From positions 434,001 through 498,000 of the forward strand of contig NZ_WEIC01000002.1 in NCBI RefSeq assembly GCF_009184395.1: a stretch of DNA of 64,000 nucleotides. Direction: 5' to 3'. How positions within the stretch are numbered: the stretch's first letter is position 1; each line of letters starts with the position of its first letter. The notes under the pieces are model-generated. The model was not told the DNA's origin. It saw nothing but the letters and a program-made list of their open reading frames with translations, and did no database searches. The stretch is from Amylibacter sp. SFDW26 (lineage in GTDB: Bacteria > Pseudomonadota > Alphaproteobacteria > Rhodobacterales > Rhodobacteraceae). A program made the position numbers and the translations under genes. Shown one piece after another: positions 27,571 to 36,308 of this stretch.

Positions 27571-29085
27571 TGCGTTACGGCTGATCATCGCCCAGTCTGT
27601 TAAGGTGGCTGTTTTAATAAAATGCCGCGGTAACTGAGTTATGTCGCGAACGGGTATTTTTGCAAATGATTTTGCTTGCTTGGAAAAAAGTGTTGTGGTG
27701 CTGAAATCTTGCAAGGTGCATAGAACATGTTCCGTAACGCCAGTTTCTTCGAATTTCAGTTTAAAACTATCCTGCTTGCTTGGCAGCTTTCGTTCTGTAT
27801 TAGCGGTGACTTGTAATCTCACATCAGATTGCTGCGGTAATATTTGTGTCACGGGCCCAGAATCAGATTGATGAAAACAGGTTAAATAACCGTCGCTGTT
27901 TGTATGAATATTAATTTTGAAAAGGTCGCCCGCTTTATGCTTACTTTGTGCGGATAACTTTATCTGCGTCCCGTTTGGGTTACGCTTCATAGGCTGTTTT
28001 GCATGTCTACCCCGGCCATTTACAGTGTAGCCATATATTTTTTGTTTTAGATGCTCATAGGTATCATAGTTTAAATCACCCGTTGCAATTAGGCGGTTGT
28101 CTGATTGGAATTTTGAAAGTGCCGCATGGGTTTTTCGATCCATAATACCAGTCGGGCGTGCAGACAAATATTCCAACTTTTCCAACATACGCTGTGTTTC
28201 AATTATGGACAGTATTTTGGGTGTTGCTTTGTATCTAGAACGTTTTAAGTTTTGTTTCTTTTCATTTGAGGGTTCGATATTTAAGCATTCCCAATATGGC
28301 ACACCCGCATGACGCCCAAGAAGTTCAATCACACCCAACTCGACCAAATTGCGCACAGCTTGCCCAACACTTTCAATGCGATTGAATGATAAAGAGAGGT
28401 TATATCCAGTCAATTTGATTAACCCCTTACCACCTGTTCCAAATGTACTGTTTGTCACGATCATAGAGTTTGCAACTGAGCCACCTGGTAAAATGGTTTT
28501 ACTTGGGTAAGACACAAGGTGTAGATCCACAGAAACAATAGATGCGCTGCGGTTTAAACTTGGCGTAACAGAAGTGAGAGCACCGCCATTAATTGTAAAA
28601 GGATGGGGTGCGTTTGTCAGATCAAGGCTTACATTTGCCTGATCATTAACAGCATTGCTATCCACTTGTGTGATCGCGCCACGAAAATACAACTGTGGCT
28701 TTATATCGTCCTTTGCAAAAGTTAGCAGCTTTATCTGCCCATCCTTGCGTTCTAACGATTGGTCTAAGAAGACATATTTTCCATTGCTCACATTCATATG
28801 GTTAATCGCATTAACCAGCATATCATCTGCACCCACAGATATTTTGCGTGATAGATCTGTGATGCCTGTCGAGGATACCAATATACGGTTATTCTTCTGT
28901 TTGGTGAGCAGACGGTCCATGCACTGCAAGGACGCGTTAAAAGATGTGAAATTTCGAACAGGACGATTGTTCGGTTGCGCAACGTTTTTTATGGAAGGCG
29001 CATGAAATGTTGCGCAAGATGCCAAACTGAATAGGCAGAGCGATTGTGCAATAAGCTTGAAAATATGACAACGAAGAAAGTGCAT
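27562..29085 (-). CDS. Lipoprotein with CsgG/HfaB-like, peptidoglycan-binding and DUF4384-like domains
   Basis: About 507 residues. The lipobox LASC puts a lipidated cysteine near residue 24. Residues about 40-260 look CsgG/HfaB-like, closing with ESVGQAVRNLVELGVIELLGRHAGVPYWECL. CsgG proteins form outer-membrane secretion pores for curli, and HfaB anchors the Caulobacter holdfast. Residues about 290-345 are a PG_binding_1-type helical repeat (TQRMLEKLEYL, KTHAALSKFQ). Residues about 375-455 resemble DUF4384 (GDLFKINIHTNSDGYLTCF). The start could be a TTG at 29100. It lies downstream of the REC-PP2C gene on the same strand, next to the polysaccharide synthase operon. I infer an outer-membrane anchor or export component. 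Domain limits are by eye. Confidence 0.72.
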   Translation of the reverse strand: MHFLRCHIFKLIAQSLCLFSLASCATFHAPSIKNVAQPNNRPVRNFTSFNASLQCMDRLLTKQKNNRILVSSTGITDLSRKISVGADDMLVNAINHMNVSNGKYVFLDQSLERKDGQIKLLTFAKDDIKPQLYFRGAITQVDSNAVNDQANVSLDLTNAPHPFTINGGALTSVTPSLNRSASIVSVDLHLVSYPSKTILPGGSVANSMIVTNSTFGTGGKGLIKLTGYNLSLSFNRIESVGQAVRNLVELGVIELLGRHAGVPYWECLNIEPSNEKKQNLKRSRYKATPKILSIIETQRMLEKLEYLSARPTGIMDRKTHAALSKFQSDNRLIATGDLNYDTYEHLKQKIYGYTVNGRGRHAKQPMKRNPNGTQIKLSAQSKHKAGDLFKINIHTNSDGYLTCFHQSDSGPVTQILPQQSDVRLQVTANTERKLPSKQDSFKLKFEETGVTEHVLCTLQDFSTTTLFSKQAKSFAKIPVRDITQLPRHFIKTATLTDWAMISRNASP

Positions 29086-29154
29086 GAAAGACAGCCCCAA
29101 TTTCCTCTTAGGTTAAAGCGGGGGTGTTGAAGCAATGTAAATCTTGGTCTTTTA

Positions 29155-30426
29155 CTATGCATTTTTTCCTGAAAATTCGAATAAAATTGCCGATAGATCA
29201 TCGTAAAATGGTGTGCCATTTGCGAATTGACTGACATCCCATAACAATGTGTTTAGATATTCTAAGCCCGTGCTATCTACATGGTTAGATAACGTTGCGA
29301 GCATGTTATCATCGTCATATAATGCATCTGTAGCATTCTGGCATTCTGTGATGCCATCTGAATACAATAACAGTCGGTCGCCGTGATTTAAATGTAGTGT
29401 TTCCGTGGTATAATTTACGCCTTCTACCAACCCGATTGGCGGACCGCCTGCGCCAACCAATTCGGATGTTCCGTCACTGCGAACAATTACGGGGTGGGGG
29501 TGCCCTGCCTGTACAAAGTCAACCTGCCCTGTTTCCAAATCAATATCGGCAAAGGCCAGTGTAAAGTAATGTTCGGTTTCCATATCTGCGAGTAATTGAT
29601 TGTTTAATGCTTTCGCAATTTGCGCTGGTGATTTCTGAATATATCTTCCGCTGTTATCCCGTTCAAACGCGATGTTTTGAGCCTTGTTATTTCGACTTAA
29701 GTATCCAGCCAAGCGGGCTGTTACTAAGGCTGAAGATATTCCATGCCCTGAAACATCGATGGAATACATTCCCAAACGGGCATTTGAAAACTGAAAAAAA
29801 CCAACAAGATCACCGCCAACATGTCCACATGATTTAAATAAAATAGATATGTCGCCAGCAGGAAGCTTTTTATGATTTTCTGGAATAAGTGACAGCTGTA
29901 ATTTCTCTGCAGCGACTAAGTCTTTTCTGATTTCCTCATTTAACGCTTGGACCTCGGCCAAAGTGTCAGAGATGTGTTTGTTTTTTTCTTGCAGGCTTTG
30001 TTCCATCTTTAGGATGCGCTGCCCTGCTTGAATACGCCCGAATAATTCGTCTGGATTTACTGGTTTTGACAAAAAGTCATCGGCACCGCTGGATAAGCCT
30101 TCTGCAATTTCTTCCTTTGCCGACTTTGATGTTAGCAAAATGAAGTACCCATAACTTGAGCGGTTCAATTTTTTGAAGATTTTACAAAATTCTAAACCAT
30201 TCACATCAGGCATCATCCAGTCGCTTATAATCAGATCGAAATTTTGATTTTTACAATGCTCTAATGCTTCTTGAGCGCTCAAACACTGTACAGGGTTTAG
30301 CCCCCATTTTTTTAAATATGAAGAAACGATTTTTAGTTGCAACTTACTATCATCAACAACCAAGACAGCTAGTTCTTCACCATTATCTATAGTTGGATGA
30401 GATAGTGTGTTTTGTAAGTTTTCCAA
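29155..30426 (-). CDS. Response regulator with PP2C (SpoIIE-type) phosphatase output
   Basis: 423 residues. Receiver domain at about residues 20-135, with acidic VVDDSK, phospho-acceptor Asp in ISDWMMPDVNG and Lys in LSKPVNPDEL. A coiled-coil linker follows at about 140-180, then a PP2C/SpoIIE phosphatase with metal-binding motifs GGDLVGFF, IDVSGHGISSALV, LYSDGITE and a final DDLSAILFEF. Such proteins (RsbU, HsbR type) dephosphorylate a serine-phosphorylated partner when the receiver is phosphorylated. No STAS-domain partner or kinase is encoded nearby. Divergent from the GT2 operon with a 147-nt gap. The lipoprotein gene follows. Confidence 0.9.
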   Translation of the reverse strand: MENLQNTLSHPTIDNGEELAVLVVDDSKLQLKIVSSYLKKWGLNPVQCLSAQEALEHCKNQNFDLIISDWMMPDVNGLEFCKIFKKLNRSSYGYFILLTSKSAKEEIAEGLSSGADDFLSKPVNPDELFGRIQAGQRILKMEQSLQEKNKHISDTLAEVQALNEEIRKDLVAAEKLQLSLIPENHKKLPAGDISILFKSCGHVGGDLVGFFQFSNARLGMYSIDVSGHGISSALVTARLAGYLSRNNKAQNIAFERDNSGRYIQKSPAQIAKALNNQLLADMETEHYFTLAFADIDLETGQVDFVQAGHPHPVIVRSDGTSELVGAGGPPIGLVEGVNYTTETLHLNHGDRLLLYSDGITECQNATDALYDDDNMLATLSNHVDSTGLEYLNTLLWDVSQFANGTPFYDDLSAILFEFSGKNA

Positions 30427-30573
30427 GGCAGCCTCGTTGGATGTGTTCCATGATGTTTATGTCTTATGGGAATTAAAAACTGATGAAGCATTGCAAAATA
30501 TTTTTTGCAAATTGTAACGCTTCATTAGGAAGATTTTGCGACATACGATGGGAGCAGTGTGAACGAGGTCATA

Positions 30574-32430
30574 ATGGCAGACTTAAAAACATTCTATTTT
30601 TCTGAGTTTGAAGATAGGAAACCTGAACCGCCTTTGCCCCATTCCATAATTATTGAAACGATCTGGCAATGTTTGGCAATTTGTACTGTTGGTTTGGGTT
30701 TATGGTATTTGTCTTGGCGATGGATGTTCTCATTTAATCCTGATGTGTCGTGGTTTTCATATTTGGTTTTTGGCGCGGAAGTGTGTGCTTTTATTGGCTT
30801 GCTTTTGTATGTGCATAATCTGTGGTCTGTGAATGACACGCCACAGACAGAAGCGCCTGAGTTTTGTGATGAACTGATTCCAGATCGCGTTTCTAAAACA
30901 CCAATCAAGGTTGATGTGTTCCTGCCTACGTATAACGAAGATCCCGAAATGACGCGTTATTCTATCCGAGATGCAAAGGCTATTACGTATCCCTATGAAC
31001 TGGATTTACGTATTTATGTTTTGGATGATGGTAACCGAACGCAAATGAAAAAAGTCGCGAATGAAGAGGATGTGAATTACATTACGCGTAGCGATAATGC
31101 TGGTTATAAAGCTGGGAACTTGCGCAATGCTATGGCTGTGACCCAAGGTGATTTCATCGTGATCTTGGATTCTGATACACGCGTATTCCCGACATTTTTA
31201 GAACACACACTTGGGTATTTTCGAGATCCTGATGTGGCTTGGGTTCAAACACCACAATGGTTTTATGACATCCCTAAGGGTAGAGGTTTGATCTGGGAGT
31301 GGACTAAACGCTATGGGTGCTTAGGCGGCTTTACTGCAAAGTTTGTGGAGCGTCTGATAGGACCTATTGTTGTGGGACGTGATCCTTTTATCAATGATGC
31401 AAAGTTATTTTATGATGTGATTCAACGCAGACGAAATGGATTGAATACATCGTTTTGTTGCGGTGCGGGATCCATTCATAGACGAGAAGCCGTAATGGAA
31501 GTCGCATTGAAAAATTATGCGCGATCAATTGATGAAAATGCAAATCAATTTGTGGCATATTCTAGACAAGAAAGTGCTGCACATAACCTTAGAAAAGCAG
31601 TGCATAAGGAGCTATCAATCTCGACGCGCCTGACGCCTTATAAATTCCATGTTTCCGAGGATATATATACGTCTATTTTACTACACAGTGATCCTGTGCG
31701 AAAATGGAAATCCGTTTATCATCCTCAGGTCGAAAGCAAAATGCTGTCGCCGCTGGATATTCAAAGCTGGGCTATGCAAAGGTTTAAATATGCAGGTGGA
31801 AGTTTAGATATTTTGATCAACGATTTCCCACTATTCAAAGCTGGGTTAAATTTTCGTCAAAGCTTGATGTATGCTGCAACCTTTTGGTCATATTTAACGC
31901 CTTTATGGACTGTTATTTTTATTGCGGCGCCATTGATTGCATTGTTCACAGGTCTGTCGCCCATTGCTGCTTATTCAATTGACTTCTTTTTACATCTATT
32001 GCCGTTTTTAATTATCCATGAAATGGCAGCTGTATTTGCCACTTGGGGTGTTGATAATCGGCAAGGTAAAATGCTGAATATTGCGTTTTTTTCATTTAAT
32101 ATAATGGCGCTGTGGGCTGTGCTGCGCGGTAAGGAAATCAAGTTTCATGTAACGCCAAAACAAAGAGACGATCAACGTCATATAGGATTGGTTGCGCCGC
32201 AAATTGCTGTTGTTGCTATAACTATAATGGCACTTGTTTACGCATTTACCCAAGCATGGATTGCGCCTGAAGGCAGGGATATTGGTTTGCTCGTGGTGAA
32301 TACATTTTGGGCTTTGTATAATGCGAATGCGATGACGGTTTTGATAAATGCGGCACTTTGGACACCCGATAAGGAAAATGGACATAATATTGACGTAAAA
32401 AACCGCCTGGTAAAACAGGTGCACGCATGA
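30574..32430 (+). CDS. Cellulose-synthase-like processive glycosyltransferase (GT2)
   Basis: 618 residues. Two N-terminal membrane helices, a cytosolic GT-A domain (about 110-400) and further C-terminal helices. Catalytic motifs: DVFLPTYNED, LDDGNR, ILDSDTRV (DxD) and SED in place of the usual TED. The product-channel motif is QRFKY where bacterial cellulose synthases have QRxRW. There is no C-terminal PilZ domain. The enzyme should polymerise a UDP- or GDP-sugar and push the chain through the membrane, but the sugar is unknown. ATG at 30574 is chosen because ACGAGG sits 5 nt upstream. A GTG at 30559 is also in frame. It overlaps the DUF3131 gene by 4 nt. Confidence 0.88.
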   Translation: MADLKTFYFSEFEDRKPEPPLPHSIIIETIWQCLAICTVGLGLWYLSWRWMFSFNPDVSWFSYLVFGAEVCAFIGLLLYVHNLWSVNDTPQTEAPEFCDELIPDRVSKTPIKVDVFLPTYNEDPEMTRYSIRDAKAITYPYELDLRIYVLDDGNRTQMKKVANEEDVNYITRSDNAGYKAGNLRNAMAVTQGDFIVILDSDTRVFPTFLEHTLGYFRDPDVAWVQTPQWFYDIPKGRGLIWEWTKRYGCLGGFTAKFVERLIGPIVVGRDPFINDAKLFYDVIQRRRNGLNTSFCCGAGSIHRREAVMEVALKNYARSIDENANQFVAYSRQESAAHNLRKAVHKELSISTRLTPYKFHVSEDIYTSILLHSDPVRKWKSVYHPQVESKMLSPLDIQSWAMQRFKYAGGSLDILINDFPLFKAGLNFRQSLMYAATFWSYLTPLWTVIFIAAPLIALFTGLSPIAAYSIDFFLHLLPFLIIHEMAAVFATWGVDNRQGKMLNIAFFSFNIMALWAVLRGKEIKFHVTPKQRDDQRHIGLVAPQIAVVAITIMALVYAFTQAWIAPEGRDIGLLVVNTFWALYNANAMTVLINAALWTPDKENGHNIDVKNRLVKQVHA

Positions 32431-33767
32431 ATAATATCTTAAAAGCGAGAAGCCATATTGCATTCATTATTGGATTACTTTTGGCCGCGATTATTGCGAT
32501 TTCCAGTGATAATGCAGTGCAGTATGCGCAGTCTAAAACGTCTGGGAAAAATGTATTACAAATAACTAAAAATCAAACAGTACTTGCACAGCATGATGTG
32601 CTAGAGGCGCATGATATCCAAAATGCAGTAATTGCATGGCAGTATTTTGAACGAAATTACAACGCGCAAACGGGTCTAGTTAATTCGGTTGATGGCTTTC
32701 CATCGACTACCTTATGGGACCAATCTTCATATCTCTTGGGTTTGATTTCCGCATTAAAATTAGGCGTTATTGATTTGGAAAAGTTTGATGAACGCATGTC
32801 GCAGGTGTTGCAAACACTTACGAAGTTACCCCTGTTCTTTGATCAGTTGCCTAATAAAGTATATGATACACGTCATCTGCAAATGACGACATATAACAAC
32901 ACGCCTTCCAAGACAGGTATTGGGTGGTCTGCATTGGATGTGGCAAGAATCGCGGTGCCTTTGAATATTTTATTATATGATTATCCACAACATTCTGCGG
33001 CAGCGGGAAAAATTTTATCAAATTGGAGTTTCGAAAGATTGGTCAAAGATGGTGTTTTGATTGGTGCCCGTTTGCACGAAGAGACAGGACTGCCAGAACA
33101 TGTTCAAGAGGGTCGATTGGGATACGAAGAATATGGCGCTCGCGCCATAGGTCTGTTGGGTTTGGATGCGACCGTAGCATTAAAATATGATGACTATATG
33201 AGATTGGAAACAGTGGAAGATCAAAATATCCCTATTGATAGTCGGGATATCGCGCTGTTTGGCGCCCCTAATTATGTTGTGAGTGAACCCTATATTCTTA
33301 TGGCAATAGAATTTGGTTTGGATCACCAAGCAAAAGAATTAACGCACCGTATTTATAAAGCTCAGGAAAGCCGTTTTAGAAACACTGGCCAGCTAACTGC
33401 AGTAAGCGAAGACAACATAAACCAAGCGCCTTATTTTATCTATAATACTGTTTTTGCGAATGGTGTAGCGTGGAATGCAGTTTCAGAAAGCGGTGAAATA
33501 TTTCCCAATTTACGCACAATCAGTACGAAAGCTGCATTTGGTTGGGACGCACTATTCAAAACAGATTACACAAAACGTTTGGTTGATGCTGTGCAAAAAA
33601 CTCAAACAAAAGACCGAGGATGGGTGTCTGGTGTTTATGAAAATGATGACAGTTTAAATGACGTAGCAACAGCCAACACCAATGGCATCATTTTAGAGAT
33701 TATTAATTATAAAGCTAACGGGCCGCTAATTTCGGCCCGATTTAAAAAGGAGAACAAAAGTGATTGA
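32427..33767 (+). CDS. DUF3131 (glucoamylase-like fold) exported protein
   Basis: 446 residues. An N-terminal membrane anchor or signal (HIAFIIGLLLAAIIAISS) is followed by a DUF3131 region from about residue 60 to 430. It includes WQYFERNYNAQTGLVNSV, TTLWDQSSYLLGLISA, GWSALDVARIAVPL and EYGARAIGLLGL. The alternating helices rich in Trp, Asp and Gly suggest an alpha/alpha toroid like that of glucan-acting glycosidases. Activity is unproven. The start overlaps the GT2 stop (ATGA) and its end overlaps the HPt gene by 8 nt. I infer it trims, modifies or guides the polymer in the periplasm. Confidence 0.82.
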   Translation: MNNILKARSHIAFIIGLLLAAIIAISSDNAVQYAQSKTSGKNVLQITKNQTVLAQHDVLEAHDIQNAVIAWQYFERNYNAQTGLVNSVDGFPSTTLWDQSSYLLGLISALKLGVIDLEKFDERMSQVLQTLTKLPLFFDQLPNKVYDTRHLQMTTYNNTPSKTGIGWSALDVARIAVPLNILLYDYPQHSAAAGKILSNWSFERLVKDGVLIGARLHEETGLPEHVQEGRLGYEEYGARAIGLLGLDATVALKYDDYMRLETVEDQNIPIDSRDIALFGAPNYVVSEPYILMAIEFGLDHQAKELTHRIYKAQESRFRNTGQLTAVSEDNINQAPYFIYNTVFANGVAWNAVSESGEIFPNLRTISTKAAFGWDALFKTDYTKRLVDAVQKTQTKDRGWVSGVYENDDSLNDVATANTNGIILEIINYKANGPLISARFKKENKSD

Positions 33768-34098
33768 CTGGGCACAAGTTCGGCAACTGCAAGAGGACGT
33801 AGGCGCTGATGAAATGGATGAAGTTGTAGAGTTATTCCTTGATGAAGTGGATGAAGTGATGGAAAACTTAGCAACAGGGTACGAAGCGATGGCACCGAAT
33901 GATCGATCCGCAGCGTTTCATCTTTTAAAAGGATGTGCATCGAACCTTGGTTTCAAGACATTCGCAGACCAATGTAGTCAAGGCGAAGACGTTACCAAAG
34001 CCGGAAATGAACCAGACTTTAAGGTCGCGGATCTAGTGCAAGTATACGCGTCTTCAAAAGCAAGCTTTATGGCAAATAAAGTATCACAACTTGGCTAA
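33760..34098 (+). CDS. HPt domain phosphotransfer protein
   Basis: 112 residues, a single four-helix HPt domain. The phosphorylatable histidine lies in AAFHLLKGCASNLGF, the HxLKG-type motif. The start is a GTG at 33760 with a strong AAAAAGGAGA about 7 nt upstream, inside the end of the DUF3131 gene. HPt proteins pass phosphate between receivers. The natural local partner is the REC-PP2C protein, but no kinase is encoded in the cluster. Last gene of the GT2-DUF3131-HPt operon, sharing stop bases CTAA with the convergent hydrolase gene. Confidence 0.87.
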   Translation: MIDWAQVRQLQEDVGADEMDEVVELFLDEVDEVMENLATGYEAMAPNDRSAAFHLLKGCASNLGFKTFADQCSQGEDVTKAGNEPDFKVADLVQVYASSKASFMANKVSQLG

Positions 34099-34874
34099 AT
34101 AGTTTCGCCTAAAAAATCGGCAACCACCTCTATGAACGCACGTGGGTTTTCGGCATGAACCCAATGCGCTGCATTGGGGATTTCCGTTAAATTTGAGTTT
34201 GGAAAAAGCGCGTTGATAGTGCCCATGTGCGATGACAGAATATAATCTGATGCGCCACCTTTGATAAATAGAGTTTGATTATTGAAGCTGCCTGATACAC
34301 TCGGAAAACCAACGATGTCATCCATGCTATTTGCCAGAGCATCTAAATTAAGGGCCCAACGATTGCCGTTTTCTGAAAGCTCTAAGCTTTGTAGTAAAAA
34401 CGCACGCGATGCGGCTTCAGGCAATTGATTTTGTAGTAATACATCCGCCTCAGACCGGCGTGTAATTTGTGATAGGTCAAGACTGCGCATGATATCGATG
34501 TTTGAAATCTGCGAATGGGCATAGGCGATGGGTGCAATATCAGCAATTAATAAGCGATTTAAGTTTCCTGGATTGCGTAAGGCTAAAACCATAGCAGCCT
34601 TGCCCCCCATGGAATGCCCTAACAGATCAACGGGACCGTTAAGAGTACTCAATGTATTTCCCAGATCATCGGCCAGAGCATGATAGCTGTGATCATCATC
34701 CCAAAAACTGCCAGCATGATTGCGCATATCGACAGTGATAACCTTACGATCCACACTGAACCGCCGTGCAATTGCGCGCCAATTGCGACCAGACCCAAAC
34801 AGGCCATGTGCAATCAGTAATGTGGGTTGCTCCGTCGCATCGCCAAAAACCTGTGTGTTCAAAAGTTGGGTCAT
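34095..34874 (-). CDS. Alpha/beta hydrolase (YbfF-like esterase)
   Basis: 259 residues. Oxyanion segment LLIAHGLFGSGRNW, nucleophile elbow GHSMGG (Ser at about residue 93), and a late His in NAAHWVHAENP. The opening and the VDMRNHAGS segment resemble YbfF-type acyl esterases. Substrate unknown. Its start overlaps the ilvA stop by 4 nt (ATGA). Confidence 0.88.
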   Translation of the reverse strand: MTQLLNTQVFGDATEQPTLLIAHGLFGSGRNWRAIARRFSVDRKVITVDMRNHAGSFWDDDHSYHALADDLGNTLSTLNGPVDLLGHSMGGKAAMVLALRNPGNLNRLLIADIAPIAYAHSQISNIDIMRSLDLSQITRRSEADVLLQNQLPEAASRAFLLQSLELSENGNRWALNLDALANSMDDIVGFPSVSGSFNNQTLFIKGGASDYILSSHMGTINALFPNSNLTEIPNAAHWVHAENPRAFIEVVADFLGETI

Positions 34875-36118
34875 ACTAAAAACTCTGCCAATGTTTCATC
34901 ATCTGTTATGTCACGGAATGTGAAGCCTGCCTTATCTATACGATCAAACAGGCTTTCAAAGCCACCTTTTGCACTGGTTTCAATGCCGATCAACACAGAC
35001 CCAAAGTTGCGTGCTGATTTTTTCAAATACTCAAAGCGGGCAATGTCATCTTCTGGCCCCAAAAGATTAAGAAAGTCTTTTAAGGCACCCGGGCGCTGGG
35101 GTAAGCGCAAGATCAGGTACTTTTTCAAACCTTCAAATCGCAATGCACGTTCTTTGACATCAGGCAAACGCTCAAAATCAAAGTTACCACCAGAGGTAAC
35201 ACAAACAATACGTTTTCCAGCAATCTCGTCGGTCATGTCTTTCAGGGCATCAACGGTAAGCGCACCTGCAGGTTCCAAAACGATGCCCTCTACATTCAAT
35301 AACTCTAGGATTGTTGCGCACAAACGGTTTTCATCTACACCTAAAACATGATCGGCTGATGTTTGTTTAAGAACCTCAAAGTTATTATCGCCGATACGTG
35401 CCACGGCTGCACCATCCACAAAATTATCAACGGTCGGCAATGTAACAAGGCCACCATTTTCAAGTGCGGCATGCAAACTACGCCCGCCCATAGGTTCAAC
35501 CAAACGAATTTCGGGTTGAGTATCGCACGCACCGTAATATTTCAGTGACCCAGAGGACAATCCGCCGCCGCCAACTGGAAAGATCATGTAATCGATTGGC
35601 TTTGATAACTGTTCGCGGATTTCATGCACAACAGATGCCTGTCCTTCGATCACATCAACGGAATCGTAAGGTGGTAAAAAGACGCCGTCTGCTGATTTTG
35701 CGTATTTCTGGGCGGCAACAAGGGTTTCATCAAAATAGTCCCCCTCTAATCTGATTTCGATAAACTTACCGCCAAAGGCAGCTGTTTTATTAATCTTTTG
35801 CCCTGGCGTTGTGACGGGCATAAAAACCACGCCTTTCACACCGAAATGCTTGCAAGCAAATGCAATACCTTGGGCGTGATTTCCGGCAGACGCACAAACA
35901 AAAACCTTTGGTTTATCGCCGCTGGCCAATGCTTTGCTCATGGCATTAAACGCACCGCGAATTTTATAAGATCGCACAGGAGATAAATCTTCGCGCTTTA
36001 GGTAAATTTCTGCACTGAACTTATCTGAAAGATATTCATTTTTCTGCAATGGCGTCGCTGGAAAAAGCGCACGCATTGCTTTGGTTGCATGTGCAACATC
36101 ATTTAGAAAATCAGCCAT
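34871..36118 (-). CDS. ilvA: Threonine ammonia-lyase (biosynthetic, IlvA)
   Basis: 415 residues. A PLP enzyme that deaminates threonine to 2-oxobutanoate for isoleucine synthesis. The PLP lysine is in RSYKIRGAFNAM, and SAGNHAQG, VGGGGLSSG and VTSGGNFDFERL are family motifs. The last 80 or so residues form a single ACT-like regulatory domain (KYLILRLPQRPGALKDFLNLL), the short IlvA form. It is translationally coupled to the alpha/beta hydrolase gene and divergent from argG. Confidence 0.92.
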   Translation of the reverse strand: MADFLNDVAHATKAMRALFPATPLQKNEYLSDKFSAEIYLKREDLSPVRSYKIRGAFNAMSKALASGDKPKVFVCASAGNHAQGIAFACKHFGVKGVVFMPVTTPGQKINKTAAFGGKFIEIRLEGDYFDETLVAAQKYAKSADGVFLPPYDSVDVIEGQASVVHEIREQLSKPIDYMIFPVGGGGLSSGSLKYYGACDTQPEIRLVEPMGGRSLHAALENGGLVTLPTVDNFVDGAAVARIGDNNFEVLKQTSADHVLGVDENRLCATILELLNVEGIVLEPAGALTVDALKDMTDEIAGKRIVCVTSGGNFDFERLPDVKERALRFEGLKKYLILRLPQRPGALKDFLNLLGPEDDIARFEYLKKSARNFGSVLIGIETSAKGGFESLFDRIDKAGFTFRDITDDETLAEFLV

Positions 36119-36308
36119 ATCGTTGGTATCCGTGTAAATCTGTTGCTGCGGTTCATAAACCGTTTCTGATCGCGCGGAAAGCTAGAATAATTCTGGCTAC
36201 GCACCACAATTCTCTTCATTCAGTAATGAAACCATGCTGCCCCTTGCTCGTCTGGCTAAAACCCAATAAACCCCGCTCAACAGAATCCATTATTTCGGAG
36301 CTTAATCC

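Noticed and set aside
30574-32430. Calling the GT2 gene bcsA (cellulose synthase)
   Set aside because: It lacks PilZ and has altered TED and QRxRW motifs. No bcsB, bcsC or bcsZ is adjacent, so the product should not be called cellulose.
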